Shown: positions 32,108-41,458 of the stretch, piece after piece
Position numbering within the stretch: the first letter of the stretch is position 1
Layout: every line of letters begins with the position of its first letter
NCBI GenBank assembly: GCA_949298505.1
Contig: CASFWW010000032.1
Location: forward strand, 1 to 51,114
Reading direction: 5' to 3'
DNA from: Ornithoclostridium sp949298505
GTDB taxonomy: Bacteria; Bacillota; Clostridia; Christensenellales; UBA3700
DNA: 51,114 nt
Position numbers and translations under genes: made by a program
Notes under the pieces: generated by a model
The model's database searches: none
Told to the model about the DNA's origin: nothing
The model's input: the letters and a program-made list of their open reading frames with translations, nothing else

Positions 32108-33460
32108 ATGAAAAAGAGAATCACAATCGTAGCAATGGTTCTGGTCCTCGCCATGGCGCTCGTACTGCCTGTCGTTCTGACCGGCTGCCAGGACAGAATC
32201 GAGATCCTCAAAGTGTATACCTGGTCCGAATATCTCGGCGACGGTATCGCGGAAGAATTTGAGGAATACTACACCTCGGTAACAGGCAAAAAAGTTACCG
32301 TCAAAATCGACCTGTTTGACGAAAACGAAATGATGTACACTCAGATAAACACGTCGAGAGCCGATTACGACGTCATCTGTCCGTCGGATTATATGATCGA
32401 AAAGATGATAAACGAAGGTCTGCTTCTCAAACTCGAGGATATTTCCGAGTACGGTTACGAAGGACTCGAAGATTACAGAGACGGAATGTCCGATCTCGTT
32501 ATGAGCGGCGAAGACAGCCTGTTCAAATACGATTACGACAAGGAGACCGGCGAATACAACGTTTACAGCCGCACCTATATGTGGGGCACGATGGGCATCC
32601 TTTACGCAAAGGATTCCACCGCTTACGAGAGCAGTAATTACGGTACCTACTCCTCAATGCAGGAGTATGTCGAAGCAAACGGCTGGGCGGTATTCTCAGA
32701 TCCCGCTATGAAGAACGTGTTCAAGCTCAAGAACTCGATGAGAGACACTTACGTCGCGTCCTCTATCTATACGCTTCTCAACGAAAAGTCCAAATACTAC
32801 GATGCGAACGCAACCGTTTCAGGTGCTGTGAACGCAACCGACAGCGCTACCGTTGCAAAAATCGAAGAAATGATGCTCCAGCAGTGCAAGCTTTCCCTCG
32901 GCCTTGAAAATGACGAAGCCAAAGAAGAAATTTTAAACAAAGATATCGACATGGTGCTCCAGTGGGCAGGCGACGCGCTCTACGCAATGACGAGCCTGCA
33001 GGAAGAACTCGGCATTTCGAGAGAACTCAATTACTTTGTCCCCGAAGAAGGTTCCAACATCTTCTGCGACGGCTGGTGTATCCCCAAGTACGCTAAAAAC
33101 ACAGAAGCGGCTAATCTTTGGATCAACTTCATGTGCCGTCCCGACATCGCGGTCAGAAACATGGATTACATCTGCTACACGTCCGGCGTTGCATCTCAGG
33201 AAGCGTTCGACTACCTGGTAGATAACTGGGCAAGCGAAGGCGACGACGCGATCGCAGTTGACCTCAGCTATTTCTTCGGCGCCGACTGCGGCTTTGATAC
33301 GACGATCATGATCGATCCCGCAGATTATGACGCTTTCACCGCGCTCTTCCCCACTCAGGACGTCATTGACAGATGCGCCGTAATGCTTGACTTCGGCAGC
33401 GCGACCGCTGACATGAACAGACTGTGGAGAGACGTTACGGGACAGTTGAATATAAATTGA
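32108..33460 (+). CDS. potD: Spermidine/putrescine-binding lipoprotein PotD
   Basis: The extracellular substrate-binding lipoprotein of the polyamine importer has 450 residues, longer than the usual 350. Its signal peptide ends in lipobox LTGC, with acylated Cys27. IEILKVYTWSEYLGDGIAEEFEE begins the mature domain, and SRADYDVICPSDYMIEKMINEGLL is the PotD/PotF-like strand-helix. An insertion rich in Glu/Lys/Ala (about residues 225-280) may form an extra helical arm. An AAGGAG site precedes the ATG. It closes the operon, followed by a strong terminator. Confidence 0.94.
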   Translation: MKKRITIVAMVLVLAMALVLPVVLTGCQDRIEILKVYTWSEYLGDGIAEEFEEYYTSVTGKKVTVKIDLFDENEMMYTQINTSRADYDVICPSDYMIEKMINEGLLLKLEDISEYGYEGLEDYRDGMSDLVMSGEDSLFKYDYDKETGEYNVYSRTYMWGTMGILYAKDSTAYESSNYGTYSSMQEYVEANGWAVFSDPAMKNVFKLKNSMRDTYVASSIYTLLNEKSKYYDANATVSGAVNATDSATVAKIEEMMLQQCKLSLGLENDEAKEEILNKDIDMVLQWAGDALYAMTSLQEELGISRELNYFVPEEGSNIFCDGWCIPKYAKNTEAANLWINFMCRPDIAVRNMDYICYTSGVASQEAFDYLVDNWASEGDDAIAVDLSYFFGADCGFDTTIMIDPADYDAFTALFPTQDVIDRCAVMLDFGSATADMNRLWRDVTGQLNIN

Positions 33461-33510
33461 CGTTCCCGGTGTTGTACTTGAAAGTATGATTCACCGAACT
33501 CTTAAAAAGG

Positions 33511-33534
33511 CCTGCCGTCCCGGCAGGTCTTTTT
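33511..33534 (+). terminator. Intrinsic terminator of the pot operon
   Basis: CCTGCCG-TCC-CGGCAGG followed by TCTTTTT, 50 bases past the potD stop. Confidence 0.85.
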
Positions 33535-34246
33535 ATTCAACGTCGTCACCATAAGCACGCTTAAACGTTTCTGCTCAGCGCCAAATCGCTGAGAAAGCTC
33601 AGCGAAATACTGTTTAATATCCTTCCGCAACGCTTTGAGTGCCCTTTGTAAATACACGACGGCATACGTTTGTCTCTGCTCTTCTCTTCACGTTCTACGT
33701 CGCGGTTTACGGGATCATTTCTTCATTTGCACTCGCTCATTACACACCGACTCTTCCTCTTCAGACCGCGCCTGAGTCACGTTTTCGCGCCTTGAGACCG
33801 CTCAATCTCGCAAAATTATATTTAATGCCACTGTCTGAACGGCTGACCGGCAACCTGATGCGGTTTTTGTCAGACAGCTTTCGCGCGCTCAAAAACATAT
33901 TAACGTTTGCGTTCAGAGTTCATCCGACCGCTCTTTTGCATGTCACTGTACATACCGCACGTCTCACCTTTGCTCCCGCATCGTCTCACGTGTCGTTCCG
34001 CTCGACACGACGAATCAATCAGGCTTCTGAACACGCTCACCATCGTCGTTTAGCGCGTTATTCCGTTTGCCACGGCGACTGAGCAGGACGCCGTTGTCCC
34101 GACGTCACGGCTCTCGCTTTTCATGCAAGACAAATACATCTCCCTCTCCCCTGCGGGCATGACGATAATGTCGCAAAAGCCTGACGACTGAAGATATAAA
34201 ATAAAGGTGTAAAATTAAGGTGCAACATAAAAATGGAAAACTTGTA
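33535..34246. other. Intergenic stretch with no convincing gene
   Basis: About 710 bp between the pot terminator and the GLUG gene terminator. One 7-bp hairpin (CTCAGCG-CCAAAT-CGCTGAG, 33574-33593) is visible. A 147-codon frame at 33639-34082 lacks a ribosome binding site and has an unnatural Arg/His/Thr/Ser-rich composition, so I do not call it a gene. It may be decayed coding sequence. Confidence 0.5.
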
Positions 34247-34276
34247 TAAAAAACGACCGCGCTTACCGCGCGGTCG
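34247..34276 (-). terminator. Intrinsic terminator of the GLUG lipoprotein gene
   Basis: Minus strand: CGACCGCG-CGGTAAG-CGCGGTCG hairpin followed by a run of T (34253-34247), 20 bases past the stop. Confidence 0.8.
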
Positions 34277-34296
34277 CACTTGTTTCCAAATCGTCG

Positions 34297-37017
34297 TCAG
34301 TCTATCGTTACAATTACGATTCCTCTTGAAGAACCGCTGCTGAACACGATGATCACGGTGCCTTCGCTCGTCTGATTGCCGCACACGAGGCTGCCGGTCG
34401 CACTTTCGTTGCCTGCGGTGATCGTCTTGAGTTCACCGCCGTTGTCGACATACTGAACGGTCGCGGTTATCTTTGCGCCGGGGCCGATCGTAAGATCAGT
34501 CGTCACGTTGTAGATATGACCTTTAAGAACTGCGTTTGCAACTGAATGCTCACCGCCGATCACTGCGAACTGACTGCCGAGCTTGTCTGCCAGAGCCTGA
34601 CCGAAATCAGTAACGTATTCAGAGACTTCTTTGTCAACTCTGTTCGCGTTGCCGTCGAGGTTTTCGTCGTAATAATAGACGTTGCTGAGCGTGCCGGCGA
34701 CATTGCCTGAGAAGCCGCCCACATTGTTGGTCGTCACGGAGACGCCGCCTATGCTGTACGCATTGCTGACAGACGCGCCGTCCGCATTGAAGCCGACGAA
34801 GCCGCCCACGTATTTGGGCGAAGTCGCATTGACGTTGGAATAGCTTTCGCTGATCGTTCCCGCATTATATCCGACGAAGCCGCCCACGGCGATATTCTCA
34901 TTCCTTCCGGTAGAGCTGACGTGATTGCGCTTAGAATAATCGTCGCTGTAATTCGCGCCAGCATAGCTGCCGACCACACTTCCTTCGTTGAGCGCAACAA
35001 AACCGCCGGCATAGTTGGGAGCGTCGAGCCTTACAGTGCTTTCGCTTGCCACGTTGCCCACGAAACTGCCGTAAATCACCGAGCCTTTGTTGACTGCCAC
35101 AAAGCCGCCCGCGTAAGACAACGTCACCGCCGTTTCTCCTTCTTCAGCCTGTTCCGCAATCGCGTTTACATTGCCTTTTGCAACGCAGTAGGTCATTGTT
35201 GCGCCGGTATTGTTGACGCCTGCCGCGCCGCCTGCGATTGCCGCCGTCACGTCGGCTACCGCCTGAGAAGCGGAGATCGTGCCGTTATTCTGCCCGACGA
35301 GTCCGCCTGCCGTGGCATACTTCGCGTTGACGGTGCCGGTTGCAACGCAATCGGACATCGAACCGTTGTTTATTCCCGCAACGATACCGCAGTATTTTGC
35401 GTTTTCGTTTTCAATTGTCACGTTGACGAATTTGAGCCCCGTAACGCTTGCGCCCGTCCTGATCTCTCCGAAGAAGCCGACGTTCTCGCCGTCTCCGAGC
35501 ACAGTGATGTCGGATATGATAAATTCAGCGCCGTCGTACGTTCCGCCGAAAGCGTTCGGACAAAGCCATTCGTATCCTCCAAAATCAATGTTCGCACCCT
35601 GCTTGTAATCCGCGTCCGGTTCTTTTACGATATACGCAAGTTCCGCCGCAGAAGTGATGAGATATTTTCCGCTGGATTCCTCGACGTCCGGCTTGAGATA
35701 GCTGAGATACCTGTCCTCCGCTTTTACCGAAGTGCCCGCGATAACCCCGTTGCCGCTACGCGAAGCGGAAAGTTCCGCGGTAAAACGTTTGCCGTAATAT
35801 GCAAGGTTGAGCAAAGGTTCTGCTTTTCCGCTGTCGTTAGTTTTGGTGAACAGAGTGTCGATGACGTACGCGTACTCCTTGTAGCCGTCGCCTTCGGTCA
35901 CGGTGAGTTTTTCAAGATCGCTTTCGCTTTCGAGATTGAAAGACACTCTCTGAGCGGAAAGCACTGCGTTCCCGTCCGAATCGTACGGAGTGAGCACGAG
36001 TGTAAACGATGTGGTCAGAGAAATCTGTTCGTCGCTGAGTTCGCCCTGTTCGATTCTCCAGACCGCGCTCACCGTGCCGTCGTCGTTTTCTTTCAATGTC
36101 AGACAGCCTTCTTCAAGCTGAGGAAGTTTGTAGATCACAAAATCTTCGTTAGCGTCCGTAATGGCGCTGTCCTTGTAGACCTCCCCGTCTCCGACAGCCT
36201 TGATATGGACGGTGTACGTGCCGGGGGTCTGGATATTGAAATTGGTCAGAAGCACGCTTACGCTGGTGCTGCTGGTGGACGTCACGGTCGTGCTGTAAAC
36301 TTCGTCCGGATCAGCGGTGTTTCTCACTTCAAGATAATAGGACGAAGCGTTGGAGACCGAGTTCCAGTAAACTCTGGTGCTGGTGATACCGCTGAGCACG
36401 GGAGAAGAAAGCTGCGCGTCGTTGACGAAAGTGCAGGGATCGCTGTATGCGCTGTCGCTGTATTCGGAATTTTCGGGAGCGAGAGCCTTCACTTCGATGA
36501 CGAATTTGCCGGGCATAGTATATTCTTCTTTTTCGAGAACGTATGAAGTTGCGTTGACTTCTGACATCTCGATCAGAGCGTCGTCAGAACTCTTTGAATC
36601 GTCCGCATAACGCGCCCTGACAAGATAACCCGCACAACCTTCGACTGCGTTCCAGCTCAGTGTTTTCGTTGCCAGGTCGAGCGTAGCGACCGGCTTTTCA
36701 AGCATTTTTTCAACAATATAATAATAAACGCTGCTGTATTCGCTGTAAACGTCACCTTTCTTTGCCCTCACGCGTATTTCGTAAGTGCCGGTGGTTTCCA
36801 CTTCAATATCGTAAATGGTGTTTTTAGTCTCAAACGTGCCGATGTTTTTGACTTCAATCTCGTAACTCTCGGCTCCGTCTACCGCCTGCCAGCTCAGAAC
36901 GCTTCCGCTCATGGCAAGATTCGTCGGCGCAGGGAAAGAGCCGTTGCACGCCACGAAAGCAAGCACAAGACAGATGACAAGCAGTATAACAGTTGTGATC
37001 GCAATTTTGTTTTTCAT
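34297..37017 (-). CDS. Surface lipoprotein with Fn3-like and GLUG repeats
   Basis: The 906-residue secreted protein has a signal peptide ending in LAFVAC (probable acylated Cys24). Residues about 28-310 hold three beta-sandwich, fibronectin-III-like repeats of the form LSWQAVDGAESYEIEV, LSWNAVEGCAGYLVRA and VYWNSVSNASSYYLEV. A middle region of about 130 residues is unassigned. Residues 510-800 contain at least six GLUG-type repeats (GGLVGQNNGTIS, GGFVAVNKGSVIYG, GGFVALNEGSVVGSY, GGFVGYNAGTISESY, GGFVGFNADGASVS, GGFSGNVAGTLS), a beta-solenoid found in clostridial adhesins and peptidase-linked surface proteins. The C-terminal 70 residues form a beta-rich tail. It is likely a cell-surface binding protein; the ligand is unknown. 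It is monocistronic, with its own promoter and terminator. Confidence 0.88.
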   Translation of the reverse strand: MKNKIAITTVILLVICLVLAFVACNGSFPAPTNLAMSGSVLSWQAVDGAESYEIEVKNIGTFETKNTIYDIEVETTGTYEIRVRAKKGDVYSEYSSVYYYIVEKMLEKPVATLDLATKTLSWNAVEGCAGYLVRARYADDSKSSDDALIEMSEVNATSYVLEKEEYTMPGKFVIEVKALAPENSEYSDSAYSDPCTFVNDAQLSSPVLSGITSTRVYWNSVSNASSYYLEVRNTADPDEVYSTTVTSTSSTSVSVLLTNFNIQTPGTYTVHIKAVGDGEVYKDSAITDANEDFVIYKLPQLEEGCLTLKENDDGTVSAVWRIEQGELSDEQISLTTSFTLVLTPYDSDGNAVLSAQRVSFNLESESDLEKLTVTEGDGYKEYAYVIDTLFTKTNDSGKAEPLLNLAYYGKRFTAELSASRSGNGVIAGTSVKAEDRYLSYLKPDVEESSGKYLITSAAELAYIVKEPDADYKQGANIDFGGYEWLCPNAFGGTYDGAEFIISDITVLGDGENVGFFGEIRTGASVTGLKFVNVTIENENAKYCGIVAGINNGSMSDCVATGTVNAKYATAGGLVGQNNGTISASQAVADVTAAIAGGAAGVNNTGATMTYCVAKGNVNAIAEQAEEGETAVTLSYAGGFVAVNKGSVIYGSFVGNVASESTVRLDAPNYAGGFVALNEGSVVGSYAGANYSDDYSKRNHVSSTGRNENIAVGGFVGYNAGTISESYSNVNATSPKYVGGFVGFNADGASVSNAYSIGGVSVTTNNVGGFSGNVAGTLSNVYYYDENLDGNANRVDKEVSEYVTDFGQALADKLGSQFAVIGGEHSVANAVLKGHIYNVTTDLTIGPGAKITATVQYVDNGGELKTITAGNESATGSLVCGNQTSEGTVIIVFSSGSSRGIVIVTID

Positions 37018-37062
37018 AGATCCTTACCTTTAGTCTGCAATTTTGTCAAACTATGTATTTCT

Positions 37063-37091
37063 ATAATATCAAAATTTGATTTAAATTACAA
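37063..37091 (-). promoter_or_regulatory. sigma-A promoter of the GLUG lipoprotein gene
   Basis: Minus-strand TTGTAA (37091-37086), 17-bp spacer, TATTAT (37068-37063), about 45 bp before the ATG. Confidence 0.5.
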
Positions 37092-37343
37092 GTATTATAA
37101 TATTATTATTTTAATATGAAACGTTATTATCCGCAAAACTCAGGCTGATTTTCAGTCAAGACTCATGACTCCAGGGATGTAAAAATGCCTGCGCAACGCA
37201 TTTGAATCCTGCTTAATTTATCCGGGAGGCAGAATCGCGCTTTAAAATCAGAGTATTTCGCCCTTATAGCTGGGTTTTCTTTTGCGATATATGCACAAAA
37301 TACGTATTAATATTGATAATATGTACGCACGAAACAATTTGCG

Positions 37344-37372
37344 TTGACTTATTATTTACGGTGTGGTATATT
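37344..37372 (+). promoter_or_regulatory. sigma-A promoter of the PlsC-type gene
   Basis: TTGACT (37344-37349), 17-bp spacer, TATATT (37367-37372). The expected start point coincides with the ATG at 37379, which would make the mRNA leaderless. The 37092-37343 stretch shows nothing else recognisable. Confidence 0.6.
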
Positions 37373-37378
37373 GGTTTT

Positions 37379-38368
37379 ATGGCAGTGAGAAGAAATATTT
37401 CCCAGAAGGATCTGCTCGCGGAAGACAAGAAAAGCCCTGCTGAAAAAGCTCAGGAAGAGAAAGAAAGAGCTCAGGATGCGGCTGAAAACGGCGAGAACGA
37501 AAAGAAGAAGAAGAAGGAAAAAACGCATATACTCCCCGTTGGAGATACCATGGAGTATCCCGAAAACGAGGACGAACACATGATGGAAAGCAACACTTTC
37601 CTTGACGTTGTGTTCGATGAAAATTTTGAATACATCATCAGAAATCCGATCAAGAAGTTCTTCGGATGTCTTCTGTGGATGTTCGGCATGACCCTGCTCC
37701 CGATCGTCACGTTCTTTATGTACGGTTTCAAGGTCAAAAACAAAAAATACATCAGAAAAGTAATAAAATCAGGCTCCGGAGCAATTACGGTCAGCAATCA
37801 CGTTCATATGATGGACTGCGTTATGGCGTGCCAGACAAACTGGCCGAAGATGAGCTATCTGCCCACGTTGCACACAACTTTCCAGTTGCCGTACGTCAGA
37901 CATATCGTTCATCTCCTCAACGCGTTCCCCATCCCGAACACAACGTCAGGCACGAAAAAATTCATCGAAGAAATGAACGGGCTTCTCAAACGCGGAAAAT
38001 TCGTGCATTTCTTCCCTGAAGGCGCTCTGTGGCCTTGGTACGACAAGATCAGGACATTCAAGCCTGGCGCGTTCCACTTCGCGGTGAAAAACAACGTGCC
38101 TGTTATACCGCTTGCGATCAAATACCGCCCTCGCAAGCTGACAAAGATATTCAGCAAGAGACCTCTGGTGAGCATTGAGGTGCTCCCTCCCATATATCCC
38201 AACCAGGAATTGCCCACCAAAATGTGCGTATACGACCTGACCCAGCGCGCTCACGACGCGATCGCGCAGTGCGTGGAATACAACAACGAAAAATACTTTG
38301 CTCCCAAGGTCAGGAAAAAGCGCTTCTGGCAACGCTCGGCAAAAGAAGAAATCTCTGAAAACAAATAA
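37379..38368 (+). CDS. 1-acyl-sn-glycerol-3-phosphate acyltransferase (PlsC family)
   Basis: The 329-residue membrane-associated acyltransferase has HX4D motif NHVHMMD, the FFPEGALWPW acceptor motif and the VPVIPLAIKYRP strand. It should transfer an acyl chain to lysophosphatidic acid in phospholipid synthesis. A hydrophobic helix (FFGCLLWMFGMTLLPIVTFFMYGF) lies before the active site. The first about 70 residues are highly charged, with a run of six Lys in EKKKKKKEK-like sequence, unusual for the family and probably disordered. I chose MAVRRNIS at 37379 over a start 22 codons upstream, which lies before the promoter; 37379 itself has no ribosome binding site. A terminator follows. Confidence 0.88.
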   Translation: MAVRRNISQKDLLAEDKKSPAEKAQEEKERAQDAAENGENEKKKKKEKTHILPVGDTMEYPENEDEHMMESNTFLDVVFDENFEYIIRNPIKKFFGCLLWMFGMTLLPIVTFFMYGFKVKNKKYIRKVIKSGSGAITVSNHVHMMDCVMACQTNWPKMSYLPTLHTTFQLPYVRHIVHLLNAFPIPNTTSGTKKFIEEMNGLLKRGKFVHFFPEGALWPWYDKIRTFKPGAFHFAVKNNVPVIPLAIKYRPRKLTKIFSKRPLVSIEVLPPIYPNQELPTKMCVYDLTQRAHDAIAQCVEYNNEKYFAPKVRKKRFWQRSAKEEISENK

Positions 38369-38378
38369 TACCGTCACA

Positions 38379-38406
38379 CCGCCGCATACCGCGGCGGTTT
38401 CTTTTA
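38379..38406 (+). terminator. Intrinsic terminator of the PlsC-type gene
   Basis: CCGCCGC-ATACC-GCGGCGG then TTTCTTTT, ten bases past the stop. Confidence 0.75.
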
Positions 38407-38444
38407 TTCCACCGCAAAAAGCTGCCACTCTCTCCCTTTAAAGG

Positions 38445-38517
38445 ATATTTGCAAAAGGGAACTGAGACAAACGCGGCTGTGGGCGAGGCGATTTTACCGC
38501 AGGCAAGGCAAACGCCG
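38445..38517 (+). repeat. Direct repeat R1, first copy (about 73 bp)
   Basis: It begins ATATTTGCAAAAGGGAACTG and ends AAACGCCG. It is nearly identical to 38659-38730 apart from a few changes around GGCGAGGCGATTTT versus GGCGGTCGCTTTT. Confidence 0.85.
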
Positions 38518-38568
38518 TCTTCCCCGTCATACAAACTAAAACTGTCTTCCACTCTATTCACACAAAAC

Positions 38569-38631
38569 TGCCGAAGGGGGTTGGAATAAAAAACGCAAAC
38601 ATACGTGTTTTTTATTTTTCGCCTTCGGCAA
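38569..38631. repeat. Nested hairpin between the R1 copies
   Basis: Outer arms TGCCGAAGG / CCTTCGGCA and inner arms AATAAAAAAC / GTTTTTTATT form an interrupted palindrome of about 62 bp. Confidence 0.65.
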
Positions 38632-38658
38632 ACAACACCTCAACTCACTCGTTAAAAA

Positions 38659-38819
38659 ATATTTGCAAAAGGGAACTGAGACAAACGCGGCTGTGGGCGG
38701 TCGCTTTTACCGCAGGCAAGGCAAACGCCGCAGGCAATACTTGCCGTATTGTCAAGGCGTTTAACACAGCATGCGGCGAAAGCGACCGCCCACAGCCCGA
38801 GAGTCTCATTCCCTTTTGC
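38659..38819. repeat. R1 second copy within a 155-bp imperfect palindrome
   Basis: The R1 copy at 38659-38730 is followed by an inverted copy of its own left part (about 38770-38819). Pairing includes GCAAAAGGGAA/TTCCCTTTTGC, GGCTGTGGGCGGTCGCTTT/AAAGCGACCGCCCACAGCC, AAACGCC/GGCGTTT and the tip CAATAC-TTGCC-GTATTG. The whole forms one long stem-loop, as in a miniature transposable element or REP-like sequence. No transposase is nearby. Confidence 0.75.
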
Positions 38820-38829
38820 AGAAAAAATA

Positions 38830-38858
38830 AAAAAACAGGTCGGGGGTTACCCGACCTG
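38830..38858 (-). terminator. Intrinsic terminator of the GH3 gene
   Basis: Minus strand: CAGGTCGGG-TAACC-CCCGACCTG followed by six T (38835-38830), 22 bases past the stop. Confidence 0.85.
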
Positions 38859-38880
38859 CCTTTTAGAAGGGGGTAGGCTA

Positions 38881-41298
38881 TTATTTTTTAATAGCCTTGA
38901 GTAAAGCAAATAAACCTTTGAAGAAATGACCGTTCATCATAACGACGATGCCGTCCACCATCTTCATGTTGAACATACCCTGCGAACTGAACGCCAGCGA
39001 CCTGAGAGGAGAAGTCTTCATGACCTCGTATATCATCAGAAAGTTGGGATCGTACTTGTCAACGTTCATCGACATTCTGATCGCAGGTTTAGCCGCTTTG
39101 ATCAGAAATCTCGCAAGTCCGCTCGTATGAGCCATATCTTCAAAACTGTCGTCAGACGTAAACGAACCTTTCACACATTCGTGCTTTACGCAGCTGATGT
39201 CTCCGTCTTTGAAAAGTGAGGCAAAATCTTCGTCGGGCACCGGTTTTTTCACATCGGGGCAGAAATACCAATTCTTTCCCGAAGGCTGTTCAGACACCTG
39301 CGACCCTTCGATCGTCACAGTGGTTCTGCACTTCAGTTCTCTGACGTTGCCGCCCACCGCGATCTCGTATTCGCCGCTTTCCACGACCCAGTCCTTTTTA
39401 TTAACATCATAAAACGCAAACGCTCTTTTGTCAAGCATAAACGTGACCGTTGCTGAACTTTTCGCCGCCACGTCCACCTTTTCAAACGCGCGCAACTGCA
39501 CCTTGGGCATATAAACTTTTTTACCTTCGTGGATCACGTAAAGCTGGACCGCCTCTCTGCCGTCTCTGTCGCCGGTATTGTCAACAGTGACGGTGACTTT
39601 CAGAGTTTCGTCCGCTTTCATAGAGGTCTTGTCAATCTTCAGATCGCGGTATGCGTATGTGGTGTACGACAAACCGAAACCGAACGGGAAAAGCACGGGA
39701 GCGTCTACGCTCTCAAAATATCTGTAACCCACGTAAAGCCCTTCTCTGTACTCCACGTTGTATCTCTCGCCCGGAAAATACGCGCTTGACGGGACGTGAG
39801 AAAGTTTGATCGGATAAGTTTCCGCAAGCTTTCCGCTGGGGTTGACCTTGCCGTATAAAATGTCTGTCACTGCACCGCCGCTGTTCTGACCTGCAAGCCC
39901 CGCAAGCAGTACCGCCTTGACATCGTTGATCCACGGCATCGTGACCACCGCGCCGGTCGAAAGCACGACGATGACGTTTTTGTTCACCTTCGCTATCTCG
40001 GAAATGAGCGTATTGTGCGATGCGGGCATATCCATATCCTTGCGGTCGAAACCTTCTGCCTCGTACTCGCCGGGAAGTCCCGCGAAAATTATAACTTTGT
40101 CAAAGTCTTTAGCGCGCGCGACCGCTTTCTCTATCAGAGAAGAACAATCCTTGCGCGTCTTTTTGTAGTAGCCTTCCTCGTACTCGAAGGTAATGCCTTC
40201 TTCAGCAAATGCGTCCAGCGCGGAAGTGATCTTGTGACAGTTGATGAAAGAACTTCCCGCCCCCTGGAACCTGGGATTGCGCGCCATGTCGCCGACGACC
40301 AGGACCTTGTCTTTTTTTGAAAGCGGCAGGATTTTGTTCTTGTTTTTGAGCAGGACCATACATTCTGAAGCCGCCTTACGCGCGAATGCGTCGTGCTCGG
40401 CGATGTCGTATGTTGCGCCCTGTTTGCGCTTGCCGTAAAGATCGAACACTACGGTCAGTATACGGTCCACCCTCTCGTCAAGTATCTTTTCGTCCAGAGA
40501 GCCGTTTTTGACCGCTTCTGCGATCAGCTCGTCGTTCATGCCGCCGCTCGACGGCATTTCCACGTGCATACCAGCCTTCACGCCTTCCACCCTGTGGTTG
40601 ACCGCACCCCAGTCGCTTATCACAATGCCTTCGTACTTCCACTCTTTGTCAAGGATCTCGTCAAGCGCATGCACGTTTTCGCTTGCCGATTGTCCGTTGA
40701 TGAGGTTGTAAGACGCCATGACCGTGGCGGGAGAGCTCTTTTTGATCACGGTTTCGAAAGCCGGAAGATAAAGCTCCCTCATTGTGCGCTCGTCAACGAC
40801 GGCGTTGACCGACATCCTGTAAGTTTCCTGATTGTTTACCGCAAAATGTTTGACCGAAGTGCCCACTCCTTGGGACTGAACGCCGTCCACAAAAGCCGCG
40901 CCGAGTTCACCGCTGAGGTACGGGTCTTCTGAAAAATATTCGAAATTTCTGCCGCAGAGCGGAGATCTCTTTATATTCACGCCGGGGCCGAGCACCACCT
41001 GAACGTCCTCTTTCTGCGCTTCTTCTCCGATGCGCTTGCCTATTTCTCTGAGGATGTTTCTGTCCCACGAGCACGCGCTCGCGCATGCAAGCGGGAAACA
41101 CGTGGAATCCACGGAAACGTTCATCTGAGTGCTCACGCCGGAATTCTTCTGAGTCCTGAGACCGTGAGGACCGTCAGATACCATGATTTCAGGTATCCCC
41201 AGCCTTTCAATGCCTTTAAAATGCCACATGTCTTTGCCGGAGCAAAGCGACGCTTTTTCCTCAAGCGTCATTTGCGCGATCAGATCACCGTATTTCAT
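38881..41298 (-). CDS. Glycoside hydrolase family 3 beta-glucosidase-type enzyme
   Basis: The 805-residue GH3 enzyme hydrolyses beta-linked glucosides or xylosides from non-reducing ends. Domains in order: the (beta/alpha)8 barrel with IMVSDGPHGLR and the nucleophile Asp in GIVISDWGAVN (about residue 230), the alpha/beta sandwich (about 320-510), the Fn3-like domain (about 560-640) and a C-terminal extension of about 130 residues that I cannot assign. There is no signal peptide, so it acts inside on imported oligosaccharides. The start at 41298 follows GGAGGGAGAG; the upstream open frame lacks a site. Its terminator is clear. Confidence 0.95.
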   Translation of the reverse strand: MKYGDLIAQMTLEEKASLCSGKDMWHFKGIERLGIPEIMVSDGPHGLRTQKNSGVSTQMNVSVDSTCFPLACASACSWDRNILREIGKRIGEEAQKEDVQVVLGPGVNIKRSPLCGRNFEYFSEDPYLSGELGAAFVDGVQSQGVGTSVKHFAVNNQETYRMSVNAVVDERTMRELYLPAFETVIKKSSPATVMASYNLINGQSASENVHALDEILDKEWKYEGIVISDWGAVNHRVEGVKAGMHVEMPSSGGMNDELIAEAVKNGSLDEKILDERVDRILTVVFDLYGKRKQGATYDIAEHDAFARKAASECMVLLKNKNKILPLSKKDKVLVVGDMARNPRFQGAGSSFINCHKITSALDAFAEEGITFEYEEGYYKKTRKDCSSLIEKAVARAKDFDKVIIFAGLPGEYEAEGFDRKDMDMPASHNTLISEIAKVNKNVIVVLSTGAVVTMPWINDVKAVLLAGLAGQNSGGAVTDILYGKVNPSGKLAETYPIKLSHVPSSAYFPGERYNVEYREGLYVGYRYFESVDAPVLFPFGFGLSYTTYAYRDLKIDKTSMKADETLKVTVTVDNTGDRDGREAVQLYVIHEGKKVYMPKVQLRAFEKVDVAAKSSATVTFMLDKRAFAFYDVNKKDWVVESGEYEIAVGGNVRELKCRTTVTIEGSQVSEQPSGKNWYFCPDVKKPVPDEDFASLFKDGDISCVKHECVKGSFTSDDSFEDMAHTSGLARFLIKAAKPAIRMSMNVDKYDPNFLMIYEVMKTSPLRSLAFSSQGMFNMKMVDGIVVMMNGHFFKGLFALLKAIKK

Positions 41299-41381
41299 TC
41301 TCTCTCCCTCCGGGTTTTCACCGCTGTGCCTTATAATTAAGGCCTTCCACACTTTAAATTTCTTAAGTATTGTGATCTCAA

Positions 41382-41404
41382 ATGACATATATTGTCATAT
41401 TATA
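41382..41404. promoter_or_regulatory. Putative operator and -10 element upstream of the GH3 gene
   Basis: ATGACA-TATAT-TGTCAT (41382-41398) is an inverted repeat directly downstream of a minus-strand TATAAT (41404-41399). A -35 element is not evident. The site lies between the divergent GH3 and 80-residue genes, so it could control either. Confidence 0.4.
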
Positions 41405-41458
41405 CCCGTCATAATTAAGATACAAACGGACAAAAAGTCCCCAAGGAGGACCATCTAT

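Noticed and set aside
33639..34082. 147-codon frame between potD and the GLUG gene
   Set aside because: No ribosome site or promoter and unlikely composition; kept only as an intergenic note.
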